From NCBI GenBank assembly GCA_964567995.1, contig CAZMOB010000002.1, forward strand, positions 124,001 to 188,000: DNA of 64,000 nt. The letters run 5' to 3'. Each line of letters opens with the position of its first letter. Position 1 is the first letter of the stretch. The notes beneath the pieces were generated by a model, which had not been told where the DNA came from, did not search any database, and was given only the letters and a program-made list of their open reading frames with translations. Of this stretch, positions 57,348 through 64,000 are shown piece by piece. A program made the position numbers and the translations under genes. This stretch comes from JAGOTP01 sp964567995 (GTDB lineage Bacteria > Patescibacteriota > Patescibacteriia > 2-12-FULL-60-25).

Positions 57348-59134
57348 ATGAATATGCAACAAGCGAAGGACGCGGTTCTTCAATATTCATCCTGGCAGGT
57401 AATCAGAGACATATGGGTTTTATTGAGGCCGTATCGGGCGAAATTTATATTCGCTTCGATCGTTCGCTTGATAGGCGATCTGGTGTGGCTCTATCCAGCC
57501 ATCGCCTTTGCCTCCATTGTCACATTCCTCACTCGGTATACGCCGGGTCAGTCGTTAAGTCGGCTCTGGTGGATTTTGGGTTTATGGATCGGTGTGACGG
57601 TAATCTATAGTCTCAGTCAATTTGTTTCAAAATATAGCGGGTATCGTCTAGCGGAGGCGATTCGAACCGACTCTATCTTGCAGGGGGTACGTCATCTTTT
57701 TCGTTTGGATATCGCTTGGCACGAACGAGAAAATTCAGGCAACAAAATTAAACGCATAACCACTGGAAGTGAAGGATATCTTAAGGATATCTTAAGATGT
57801 TGCGTATTTGGTTCAATGCCATCATCTCAATTTGTGTAAACCTGGTGCTCATCAATTTTATTATCGCGCAGTTTGATTATCTGATCTTATGCGCGATGTG
57901 CGTCTTTTTTGTCTTCTACTTCTTTTTATCTGGCAGAATGCGGAAGGCTTCAGGGATCGCTTCGTATCGAGTGAATGAACAAGAAGAGCAGGTGAATGGA
58001 CTTTTGTTTGAAACGATCAATAACATTCGGACCGTGAAAGTCATGGCGATGGCGGAGGGATTATTCACAACGCTTACGAAAAATCTGGATGAACTGTTGA
58101 AGCGGGTGGGCGTGCGGATCTTTTGGAACCAGTCGCGCGATAGCTTGTTGTCTGCCTTAGGGCTGGCGTTTAGATTGCTTATGACGGCGATTATTATTCG
58201 AGGAATTGTGAAAGGTCAATACGACATTGGTTTTTTGATCTTATTTACAACCTATTTTGGCAATCTCTCCGCTTCGGTCGATCAATTAGCGAGTTCATCC
58301 CAAGAACTTGAGATGGCGCGTCTGAGTATTGCTAGAATGAAGCATATTCTGAATGAGCCGATTCTGATTGATCAAGAAGAAGGAAAGAAGTCCTTTCCCG
58401 CCCATTGGGAGAAGATTCGCTTTTCACATTTGTCCTTTTCGTATGGAGAGAATCAGGTTCTAAAAGACCTCTCATTTGAGATCAGACGAGGAGAAAAGAT
58501 TGGGATTGTTGGGCTATCAGGTGCAGGCAAATCAACCCTCTTTAAACTCCTTTTGAAGGAACATGAGCATTTTACAGGCGACCTGTTGTTTGATGATCTG
58601 TCGATTAAGGATATTGGGACCAAGGCCTATTTCAAACAGGTATCAGTCGTATTACAGGAAACGGGGGTATTTAATTTCTCTTTACGTGACAATATCACAT
58701 TGACGAATTCCAGACAGAGGAATAATCAGCAACTTTTGACACAAGCGATTAAAACGGCCCACGTCTCAGATTTCATAAATAAATTACCACAAGGATTGGA
58801 GACGGTTATCGGTGAGAAGGGTGTGAAGTTGTCCGGTGGTGAGCGACAGCGTCTGGGGCTGGCGCGGGCGATTTTCAAAGAGCCACAGATTCTTTTGCTG
58901 GATGAAGCGACTTCGCACCTCGATTTAGAGTCCGAGGAGAAGATCCGAGCCTCCCTCGAAACATTTTTTGAGCGTGTGACAGCGGTTGTGATCGCCCACC
59001 GACTTACGACAATCAAGCAGATGGATAGAATTATCGTGATCGAAGATGGGGCGATCTTGGAATCAGGAACCTTTGAAGAGCTACAAGCAAAAGAGGGGAG
59101 ATTCGCTGAACTCTGGCAGAAGCAAAAACTATAA
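57348..59134 (+). pseudogene. ABC exporter (TMD-NBD) broken by a frameshift
   Basis: Two overlapping frames encode one ABC half-transporter. 57348-57839 gives the first part of the membrane domain (163 residues). 57797-59134 gives the rest plus the nucleotide-binding domain: Walker A GLSGAGKST, Q-loop VLQETGVF, signature LSGGERQRLGLARA, Walker B ILLLDEATSHLD, H-loop AHRLTT. An 11-bp tandem duplication (57774-57795) shifts the frame. Removing one copy joins SEGYLK to MLRIWFNA and restores a protein of about 590 residues, the normal length. Either a recent lesion, a reversible phase switch, or a sequencing/assembly error. ATG at 57797 could start the second part alone. Confidence 0.85.
57774..57795 (+). 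repeat. 11-bp tandem duplication
   Basis: GGATATCTTAA occurs twice head to tail (57774-57784, 57785-57795) inside the ABC exporter gene and causes its frameshift. Confidence 0.95.
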
Positions 59135-59135
59135 C

Positions 59136-59236
59136 TTAAGGTGTCATCGACCTTGTTTGTGCTATCAGTCCCTTATCCTGATCAATACTCGTCGTATTCT
59201 GTTCCTCAGCGCTCGGTGAAAAGTCATTGAAGCTCA
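59136..59236 (-). pseudogene. 3' remnant of a second copy of the lipoprotein gene at 60467
   Basis: The minus strand encodes SFNDFSPSAEEQNTTSIDQD, then KGLIAQTRSMTP and a stop. This matches the C terminus of the lipoprotein at 60467-61036 (same 20 residues, then KGLVAMTGSTQ). Over 70 bp (59167-59236 against 60495-60564) there are five differences, all synonymous transitions. Upstream of the match no homology is visible. The rest of the gene was lost or replaced; the TPM gene lies between remnant and parent. Confidence 0.8.
59167..59236. repeat. 70-bp direct repeat, left copy
   Basis: 65 of 70 bases match 60495-60564 in the same orientation. The two copies bracket the TPM-domain gene. Confidence 0.9.
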
Positions 59237-59381
59237 CACTCCCTCGAAGAGAGAAGGTAAGCGACAAGGGGGTGAGATTTGCAGGACGTAGTCCGCGTGA
59301 CTCGCGGGTCCTGTACCCCTACCTGTCCATGTTGGTTGGATGCGCTTATTGCCTGGTTAGGTGTGGTGTGTGACGGATGTT

Positions 59382-60272
59382 CTACCAGTCGCCACTGCTG
59401 CCGCCATCACCTCCGAAGTCTCCGCCGCCACCGCTATCAACTCCGCCGGTGAGATCGCCACCACCGTCTCCGCCGAGCCAGCCATCACTCTCGTTACGAC
59501 GGAAGGTTTCGCGGAGGGCGTTGCCACCCGCTTCACCGATCGCTTCAGCGACGGGCTGCATCGCTTCGGCCGCTCCTTCGACATCATCGCCCGTTAAGCC
59601 GAGATGTCGACGACCACGCTTCCTCCGTCCGCCGGAGAAGAACTTCCAGGCGCAGACGACCGCGACCGCGAGGAGCACCCAGCAGAGTGCTTTCCCGGCC
59701 CAGATGAGGTTCTGTTCACGCTCGTTGTTCTCGTTGCGTGCCCGTCCGGTTACGGTCGGTTGTCCGGTGAGCGAGGTATCCGTCCTCGCCGCCTGGTACT
59801 GGAAGTCGGGGATGAGCACGTGCTCGATCCCTCGGACCCCACAGAGGATAGACGGTCCCCACTCGTTCTGTTGGAGCGGCGGGAGCATCTCTCCGGAGAT
59901 TCGTGCGATCGTTGTGTCGCTGAACGGGTCACGCAGGGAGCGTGACACCAAGATCCGGAAGCCCCTCTTCGACGCCGCCATGAGCAGGACCACTCGCTGC
60001 GCATCGGGCGAGAAGTGGCTCTGCCAGGCAGAGAAGAGAGCGCGGCTGTAGGGGATCAGCCCTTCGTTGCCTACTTCGTTCTGGGTCACCGTGACAACCT
60101 GGATCAGGATTCCGGTCCGGTCACGAAAGCACGTGAGCTCGTCCACGAGCTCCCTCTTCGCTTGAGCGGAGAGCAGCTGAGCGCTGTCCGTGACAGCGCC
60201 CTGGTCCTCGGGGTAGGTGAACCCCGTGAGAACCAGAAAACAGAAAGCCACGATGAGCAACTTTTTCAACAT
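59382..60272 (-). CDS. TPM-domain membrane protein
   Basis: 296 residues from ATG 60272. A signal peptide (about 3-20, KKLLIVAFCFLVLTGFT) precedes a TPM domain (about 28-175: AVTDSAQLLSAQAKRELVDE, RTGILIQVVTVTQ, VVLLMAASKRGFRI). A membrane helix (about 200-217) and a Gly/Asp/Ser-rich tail ending DFGGDGGSSGDW follow, the YgcG-like layout. TPM domains are proposed phosphatase or membrane-complex modules; no specific role can be given. GC-shifted codon use, and it is flanked by a 70-bp direct repeat of a neighbouring gene. Confidence 0.82.
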   Translation of the reverse strand: MLKKLLIVAFCFLVLTGFTYPEDQGAVTDSAQLLSAQAKRELVDELTCFRDRTGILIQVVTVTQNEVGNEGLIPYSRALFSAWQSHFSPDAQRVVLLMAASKRGFRILVSRSLRDPFSDTTIARISGEMLPPLQQNEWGPSILCGVRGIEHVLIPDFQYQAARTDTSLTGQPTVTGRARNENNEREQNLIWAGKALCWVLLAVAVVCAWKFFSGGRRKRGRRHLGLTGDDVEGAAEAMQPVAEAIGEAGGNALRETFRRNESDGWLGGDGGGDLTGGVDSGGGGDFGGDGGSSGDW

Positions 60273-60414
60273 GCGCACCAACCTTGTGAAAGATCAGGCC
60301 AGACGCCTCATACGGCTCTGGGTCCCGTCATCGGGACATCCAACTATCTCATGGGAAGCGGCTTTTGTAAAGAAGAACGACAGGGTATATCTGTCAAAAA
60401 TAGCTTTGTTATAA

Positions 60415-60449
60415 ACAAAATACATCCCTTGGACGGAGATGTATTTTGT
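60415..60449 (-). terminator. Terminator of the lipoprotein gene at 60467
   Basis: ACAAAATACATC (60415-60426) pairs perfectly with GATGTATTTTGT (60438-60449). On the minus strand a T-rich tail follows. Confidence 0.82.
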
Positions 60450-60466
60450 AGTATGTGTCAACGCTA

Positions 60467-61036
60467 TTATTGTGTTGAGCCAGTCATTGCAACAAGTCCC
60501 TTATCCTGATCGATGCTCGTCGTATTTTGTTCCTCAGCGCTCGGCGAAAAGTCATTGAAACTCAGTATCGTTTGTCCTTCTCTGTAGTTCGTGAAGAACG
60601 AGTCTGGCATGTCGTCGACGCGCTTGGGCCAATCCTTTCCGTAGAGCTGTTCAGCAACTTCTTCGGTTTTCAGCCAGCGAATAATCCCGCCACGGGTTAC
60701 AACGTACACATTGGGAGCGGTCTCGATTTTGATCAGCCGTGAGCCGGGTTTGTACGTCACATTGCCGCCAAGTGGCGTTTTCATGAGCTCCGCATCAGCG
60801 ATCTGTTTGACGTGAGAGAATGTGTTGAACCAAGAGAGATACGTTTTCTCATTCGGAAAGACGTAGCGTTTTCCATCGGGACCGAGATAATACACGGTTG
60901 TATAGGAAGTGCCTTTGATCAGGTGTCCATTGGTAGGATCTGGTTGCTTGGCAGGAGTCTTGGAAGAGGATTTAGAGCAACCAGCCCCTACCAGCATGAG
61001 GGAGAGAACGGCAGTTGCAATAAAAAGAGTTCGCAT
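60467..61036 (-). CDS. Lipoprotein of a Patescibacteria-type family
   Basis: 189 residues. The signal peptide ends at the lipobox LVGAGC. The mature part has YYLGPDGKRYVFPNEKTYLS (about 49-68), PLGGNVTYKPG (about 90), LIKIETAPNVYVV, IIRWLKTEEVAEQLYG and a final TTSIDQDKGL tail. This pattern recurs in surface proteins of the group, but the function is unknown. A 3' remnant of a second copy lies at 59136-59236. Confidence 0.8.
   Translation of the reverse strand: MRTLFIATAVLSLMLVGAGCSKSSSKTPAKQPDPTNGHLIKGTSYTTVYYLGPDGKRYVFPNEKTYLSWFNTFSHVKQIADAELMKTPLGGNVTYKPGSRLIKIETAPNVYVVTRGGIIRWLKTEEVAEQLYGKDWPKRVDDMPDSFFTNYREGQTILSFNDFSPSAEEQNTTSIDQDKGLVAMTGSTQ
60495..60564. repeat. 70-bp direct repeat, right copy
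   Basis: Part of the lipoprotein gene at 60467. It matches 59167-59236 at 65 of 70 positions, in the same orientation. Confidence 0.9.
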
Positions 61037-61053
61037 AGAGATGAGATAGATGA

Positions 61054-61272
61054 TTAACGTTGTCCAAGTTTTGCGCGCAATCGAGCCTCGGTTTCTCGAT
61101 CTCGTTCGGCAATCGCCTGCTTCTTGAAGGTGGCCATCCGTTTTTGGAGTTTCTTCAGGTCGGCGTCTAAGAGGACGAATCTTTGCTCCAGTTCCGTGAC
61201 GGCTGCTGCCAGCTTGCGATCGCTCTTGTGTTGATTGTTGGTCGAACTCGTTAGCTTGGTCTTGCGTGGCAT
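61054..61272 (-). CDS. Short coiled-coil protein
   Basis: 72 residues from ATG 61272. After a basic start (PRKTKLTSSTNNQHKSDRK) the rest is one helix with heptads (LAAAVTELEQRFVLLDADLK). The ATG is 10 nt after TATGAT. Divergent from the larger coiled-coil gene at 61312. Confidence 0.65.
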   Translation of the reverse strand: MPRKTKLTSSTNNQHKSDRKLAAAVTELEQRFVLLDADLKKLQKRMATFKKQAIAERDRETEARLRAKLGQR

Positions 61273-61311
61273 ATCTTGTACAATCATACCATATTCATTC
61301 GTTCTTCTTTT

Positions 61312-62538
61312 ATGAGTGCTGCCTTGGACAGGGAGGGTGACATTGGCGGTCAGACGGTTGAAGAGCGACCAAAGCTTGAATTGGTACGGGCTCCAGAATC
61401 GGTTGAAGACCGGATTGCCGGACTCATACGGACCTATGAGCAGTTTGAGGCGAATCTTGAGAATCTTCGTCTGTTCTTAAGGGAGTATGAGGAACAAGAA
61501 CCGCTCACTGATGAAGCAAAAGCTCTCGTCGAAGCTGAAAATAAGAGATCACTCCAACGTGACATTGCGACACTCGAAAGGAAGATGCATGCGGCGAGCA
61601 AGGAGTTAGCTCGTTTGGAAGACCGTACAGAGAGGACATCGGGAGAGTTTGGTGTGGATCCAGGTGAACGGACGATACGGGAATTATCCACTCAGGTTTC
61701 AGCAAATGAAGCTGGTCCTTTAAATCATAATCTAGATTCAAGCACGGCAGGCGATTCTACGAGAGAATATGCAGTTGATAGTTTCGCATTGGAGCAGTCT
61801 GTTACCGAAGCACCCGTAGAAGCCCAGGCAGCACCAGAAGTGCGAGAGACTAAAGATCGGACCAAAGAAGCGTTAATCCAGGATCTGGTAACACGAAGAG
61901 CTGATTTGCAAGAAGCATTAAGAGAATTAGCGACCTTGAATGAGCGAGTTCGAGGAGATGGAGAAGCGCTTCGTGTTGAGGTAGGTCGTCCACTGAATCG
62001 CAAAATCTCGGAACGAATGTATCAGCAAGCTTTGTTTGAGAGAGACCAGTTTATGAAAGCAAGACCTGCATTTGGCTCCCCGGGATTACAGAGACTGAGC
62101 ATTACCAATCAAGATCTTATTACGGGTCAAGAATCAAACGTTGTAACAGGATTGCGAGAAGAGCTGTCCAGTGTTCGAGCAGAACTATTGAAAGAACCTA
62201 AAGGGCTGTTTGCTGGCGCTATTGGACGGTTGAGATCCTTTTTTACGGCTCAGCCTACTTGGGAAGAGCGGAAGGCTAGCTTGGAAACGAAGGCTAAACA
62301 GATCGAGGCAACAGTGAATGAATATGACAATGAGCGCGAACGTATAAAGTATAAGTACGACGATGTGAGTCAACGTGCCATTCAATTGGGTACAGCTTTA
62401 CATGGGAAAGTCTCTCTTGAGACTCCTGCTCGGGCAAGGCATCGCCAAACAGAGAACGAACTTCGAAGGGTCGGCGAACGAGTTCAGGCTTTGCAAGCAG
62501 AGATTGAAGACTTGGAGGCTTTGGTAAGAGTATACTAG
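61312..62538 (+). CDS. Large coiled-coil protein, unrecognised
   Basis: 408 residues, mostly Glu/Arg/Leu-rich helices (for example RTYEQFEANLENLRLFLREY near 37-56, LERKMHAASKELARLEDRTE, and the C-terminal ENELRRVGERVQALQAEIED). No signal peptide or TM helix. It resembles in build, but not clearly in sequence, the coiled-coil protein at 13026. ATG 61312 is preferred to the longer frame at 61276. It lies 7 bp before the DUF3592-like gene. Confidence 0.72.
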   Translation: MSAALDREGDIGGQTVEERPKLELVRAPESVEDRIAGLIRTYEQFEANLENLRLFLREYEEQEPLTDEAKALVEAENKRSLQRDIATLERKMHAASKELARLEDRTERTSGEFGVDPGERTIRELSTQVSANEAGPLNHNLDSSTAGDSTREYAVDSFALEQSVTEAPVEAQAAPEVRETKDRTKEALIQDLVTRRADLQEALRELATLNERVRGDGEALRVEVGRPLNRKISERMYQQALFERDQFMKARPAFGSPGLQRLSITNQDLITGQESNVVTGLREELSSVRAELLKEPKGLFAGAIGRLRSFFTAQPTWEERKASLETKAKQIEATVNEYDNERERIKYKYDDVSQRAIQLGTALHGKVSLETPARARHRQTENELRRVGERVQALQAEIEDLEALVRVY

Positions 62539-62545
62539 CTCTATT

Positions 62546-62956
62546 ATGTATTCTTCTTCTCCAACGCCAGCCGTTCCGCACGCTTCTCCTTCCACAAAGA
62601 GAAACGGAGGCTTCTGGATTTTCGGACTGTGTTTTTTTGTGGCGGCCTTTTTTTTCGTCTATTCCTTCTTTTGGCCAGAGTATCAGCGCAACCAGTTGAT
62701 TAAAGAGGGTATCCCAGCCGAAGCGGTGATTCTGGCCGCTGATCCGACAGGGAATGTTTATAATTCACAACCGGAAATTCGCGTTCGGTTACGTGTGTCG
62801 CCAACGCAAGGTGAGCCGTATGAGGCGGAGACAGTGATGTTCGTGAATGCGATCTATGCCCCACAGTTTCAACCTGGGAAGCAGGCGAAGGTAAAGTATG
62901 ATCCGGAAGACAAGACGAAGGTGGTGATTGAGGAAACGGAGAATGGGCAGAGATAA
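62546..62956 (+). CDS. DUF3592-like membrane protein
   Basis: 136 residues. One membrane helix (about 22-43, GGFWIFGLCFFVAAFFFVYS) is followed by an external beta domain with IKEGIPAEAVILAADPTGN, VRLRVSPTQGEPYEAE and FQPGKQAKVKYDPEDKTKVV, the DUF3592 pattern. TATACT lies 9 nt before the ATG. A strong terminator follows. Confidence 0.8.
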   Translation: MYSSSPTPAVPHASPSTKRNGGFWIFGLCFFVAAFFFVYSFFWPEYQRNQLIKEGIPAEAVILAADPTGNVYNSQPEIRVRLRVSPTQGEPYEAETVMFVNAIYAPQFQPGKQAKVKYDPEDKTKVVIEETENGQR

Positions 62957-62982
62957 TTTATACGGCTTTGGGAACTGTTCCA

Positions 62983-63020
62983 CAAACAAAAGCATCGCCT
63001 TGCAGCGATGCTTTTGTTTG
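62983..63020. terminator. 16-bp bidirectional terminator
   Basis: CAAACAAAAGCATCGC (62983-62998) pairs perfectly with GCGATGCTTTTGTTTG (63005-63020). It serves the DUF3592-like gene and, on the other strand, tRNA-Gly(GCC), whose CCA overlaps the stem by 2 nt. Confidence 0.92.
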
Positions 63021-63093
63021 GAGCGGGTAGGGGGAGTCGAACCCCCATCTCTACCTTGGCAAGGTAGCATAATAGCCGCTATACGATACCCGC
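63019..63093 (-). tRNA. tRNA-Gly(GCC)
   Basis: A 75-nt cloverleaf on the minus strand: acceptor GCGGGTA with TACCCGC, anticodon loop TTGCCAA giving GCC, T-loop GTTCGACTC, and CCA encoded. The discriminator base is U. Its 3' end overlaps the terminator stem. Confidence 0.96.
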
Positions 63094-63105
63094 TTTGGGC
63101 GCTAT

Positions 63106-64000
63106 TTACGCGCCCAGGATAGTAGCAGGGGTCCCTTTGGCTTGCAAGGTGGCTTTACGTTTCTCGAGCCAGCGTCGGATGCCCTCGACCGCTCCAATGC
63201 TGCCGATCGCGATTCCAATCGCATTCCAAGGCATTTTGGTGCTGCTGGGGCTAGTGGCGGCGGTTTTGGTTTCTGGTTCTGGATGTCTCAGGAGCACGAT
63301 GTCTGAAGCTCTTGAGGGTTGAATCTTCCACAGGCCGCTGCGGCCATCAAAAATACCGCTGACTTCGACTGTATCGCCAGTCTTGATACGTTGAGCACGA
63401 TAGCCAACGATGGCTTTGATCGGGATTGTGACTTCGCCGATCTGACTTTCTAAGACGATCGCCGACGATTTGCTGTCCGTTACCAAGCCTTCGAGTCGGG
63501 TAAGGCTCCACTGATCTTCGAGGCCAGGAGCATTCCAATCGACGAGTCGTGGAGTCGAGGTTGTGGTGAGGGCCACAGTTTTCCAAGTATCACCCGCCTG
63601 CATCTGGAGTTGTACTCCTTCGTCGTTCGCAAAGAGCTGTCCAGTGATTTCAATCGTTGCGCCAAGTTCTGGACTTGGTTGATCCGTTGTCGTTTTAACG
63701 AGTAGTCCTCGTCCGTCTGGAGCGAGCAACACGAATTTTTGCTTTCCAAACACGCCAACGGTTGATCCGACGAGGCCCTGCAGGCGTACCCGAACTTTGG
63801 GGGAAAGCTGTTCGGGGGGAATCTGTTCGAAGTGAGTCACAGAAGTGGGGAGGATAAGAGAAGTTTTGGTTGTCGCTTTCTTGGTTACTTTAGCAGGGGT
63901 CTTTTTTGCTGTGGTCGTTGCCTTCGCCTTTGTTTCTTTCATGGCGGCTGGTTTCTTGGTTGTTGTCGTAGAGCCTGATTTGGACGAAGTCGTTTTGGCG
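63106..64000 (-). CDS. OB-fold-like protein with C-terminal helix, 5' partial
   Basis: The frame is open to the right edge (at least 297 residues), so the true start is probably outside the window; the ATG at 63942 may be internal. The N-terminal part seen is Lys/Thr/Ala rich (KATTTAKKTPAKVTKKATTK), then beta-rich repeats (LVGSTVGVFGKQKFVLLAPD, TIEITGQLFANDEGVQLQ, IKTGDTVEVSGIFDGRSGLW) that look like OB folds. A hydrophobic helix near the C terminus (AIGIAIGSIGAVEG) and a basic tail (RRWLEKRK) follow. Possibly a surface or nucleic-acid-binding protein; function unknown. Confidence 0.7.
   Translation of the reverse strand, partial: AKTTSSKSGSTTTTKKPAAMKETKAKATTTAKKTPAKVTKKATTKTSLILPTSVTHFEQIPPEQLSPKVRVRLQGLVGSTVGVFGKQKFVLLAPDGRGLLVKTTTDQPSPELGATIEITGQLFANDEGVQLQMQAGDTWKTVALTTTSTPRLVDWNAPGLEDQWSLTRLEGLVTDSKSSAIVLESQIGEVTIPIKAIVGYRAQRIKTGDTVEVSGIFDGRSGLWKIQPSRASDIVLLRHPEPETKTAATSPSSTKMPWNAIGIAIGSIGAVEGIRRWLEKRKATLQAKGTPATILGA

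Noticed and set aside
59377..60051. Plus-strand Ser/Pro-rich frame opposite the TPM gene
   Set aside because: Its Ser/Pro run is the antisense of the Gly-rich TPM tail.
1..64000. CRISPR arrays, IS elements, integrase genes, rRNA genes, replication origin
   Set aside because: Looked for by repeats, inverted ends, DDE or Tyr-recombinase motifs and DnaA-box clusters; nothing convincing was seen.

Overview
Nature of the DNA. The window looks like a chromosome segment of a Candidate Phyla Radiation bacterium (Patescibacteria, Parcubacteria-type; the phylum is my inference). Supporting signs are short housekeeping proteins (a ThrRS without TGS domain, a 101-residue MscL, a MutY without its C-terminal NUDIX-like domain), many lone coiled-coil or single-TM proteins, few Shine-Dalgarno sites, and TGA used as a stop. 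Core genes have mid-range GC and favour CGT/CGC arginine codons. No CRISPR array, IS element, rRNA operon or replication origin was seen.

Layout. 0-5 kb: tRNA-Gly(UCC), a small Fis-like DNA-binding protein, rlmI-like methyltransferase, HIT protein, CCA-adding enzyme, hflX. 5.2-7.1 kb: two unrecognised genes of different codon use behind a strong promoter and an 18-bp perfect hairpin. 7-10.5 kb: aldolase, PfkB-family sugar kinase, dCTP deaminase. 10.6-13 kb: a small GC-rich gene, then thrS under a T-box leader. 13-21.7 kb: coiled-coil protein, mscL, rplT-rpmI-infC, tmRNA-smpB, and a rightward membrane/envelope run (AI-2E-family permease, inactive HtrA-like protein, Wzz-like protein). 21.8-25 kb: a GC-rich island with two secreted Cys-rich proteins that resemble myxobacterial surface proteins. 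25-33.1 kb: rightward genes holB, propeller lipoprotein, frr, glyRS, M16 peptidase, tpiA, TPR protein, tRNA-Thr and tRNA-Tyr. 33.2-38.7 kb: four paralogous genes of an unrecognised family, interrupted by a YgjP-type metallopeptidase and a 39-residue histone-like peptide. 38.9-46.4 kb: RRM protein, PlsC-like acyltransferase, gatB, two paralogous membrane proteins, a long ThyX, a P-loop kinase and a YtxH-like protein. 46.4-57.2 kb: clpB with a CIRCE operator, rsmI, metG, cvpA-tatD, mutY, ImmA/IrrE peptidase. 57.3-64 kb: an ABC exporter broken by an 11-bp tandem duplication, a TPM-domain gene bracketed by a 70-bp repeat, lipoprotein and coiled-coil genes, tRNA-Gly(GCC), and a protein running off the right edge.

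How the genes work together. Translation dominates: three synthetases, four tRNAs, L20/L35/IF-3, RRF, tmRNA/SmpB, GatB, CCA enzyme and two rRNA methyltransferases. The T-box of thrS fits the tRNA-Thr in this window, because its TGGA is complementary to that tRNA's unusual UCCA end. dCTP deaminase and ThyX give a thymidylate route. Aldolase, sugar kinase and triose-phosphate isomerase are the visible carbon metabolism.

Most notable observations: (1) nine genes have a -10-like hexamer exactly 6 nt before the ATG, which implies leaderless mRNAs; (2) a class of monocistronic, GC-shifted genes with strong promoters, structured leaders and 3' hairpins; (3) the four-copy family; (4) the 11-bp duplication in the ABC exporter; (5) the 70-bp repeat around the TPM gene, whose five differences are all synonymous.
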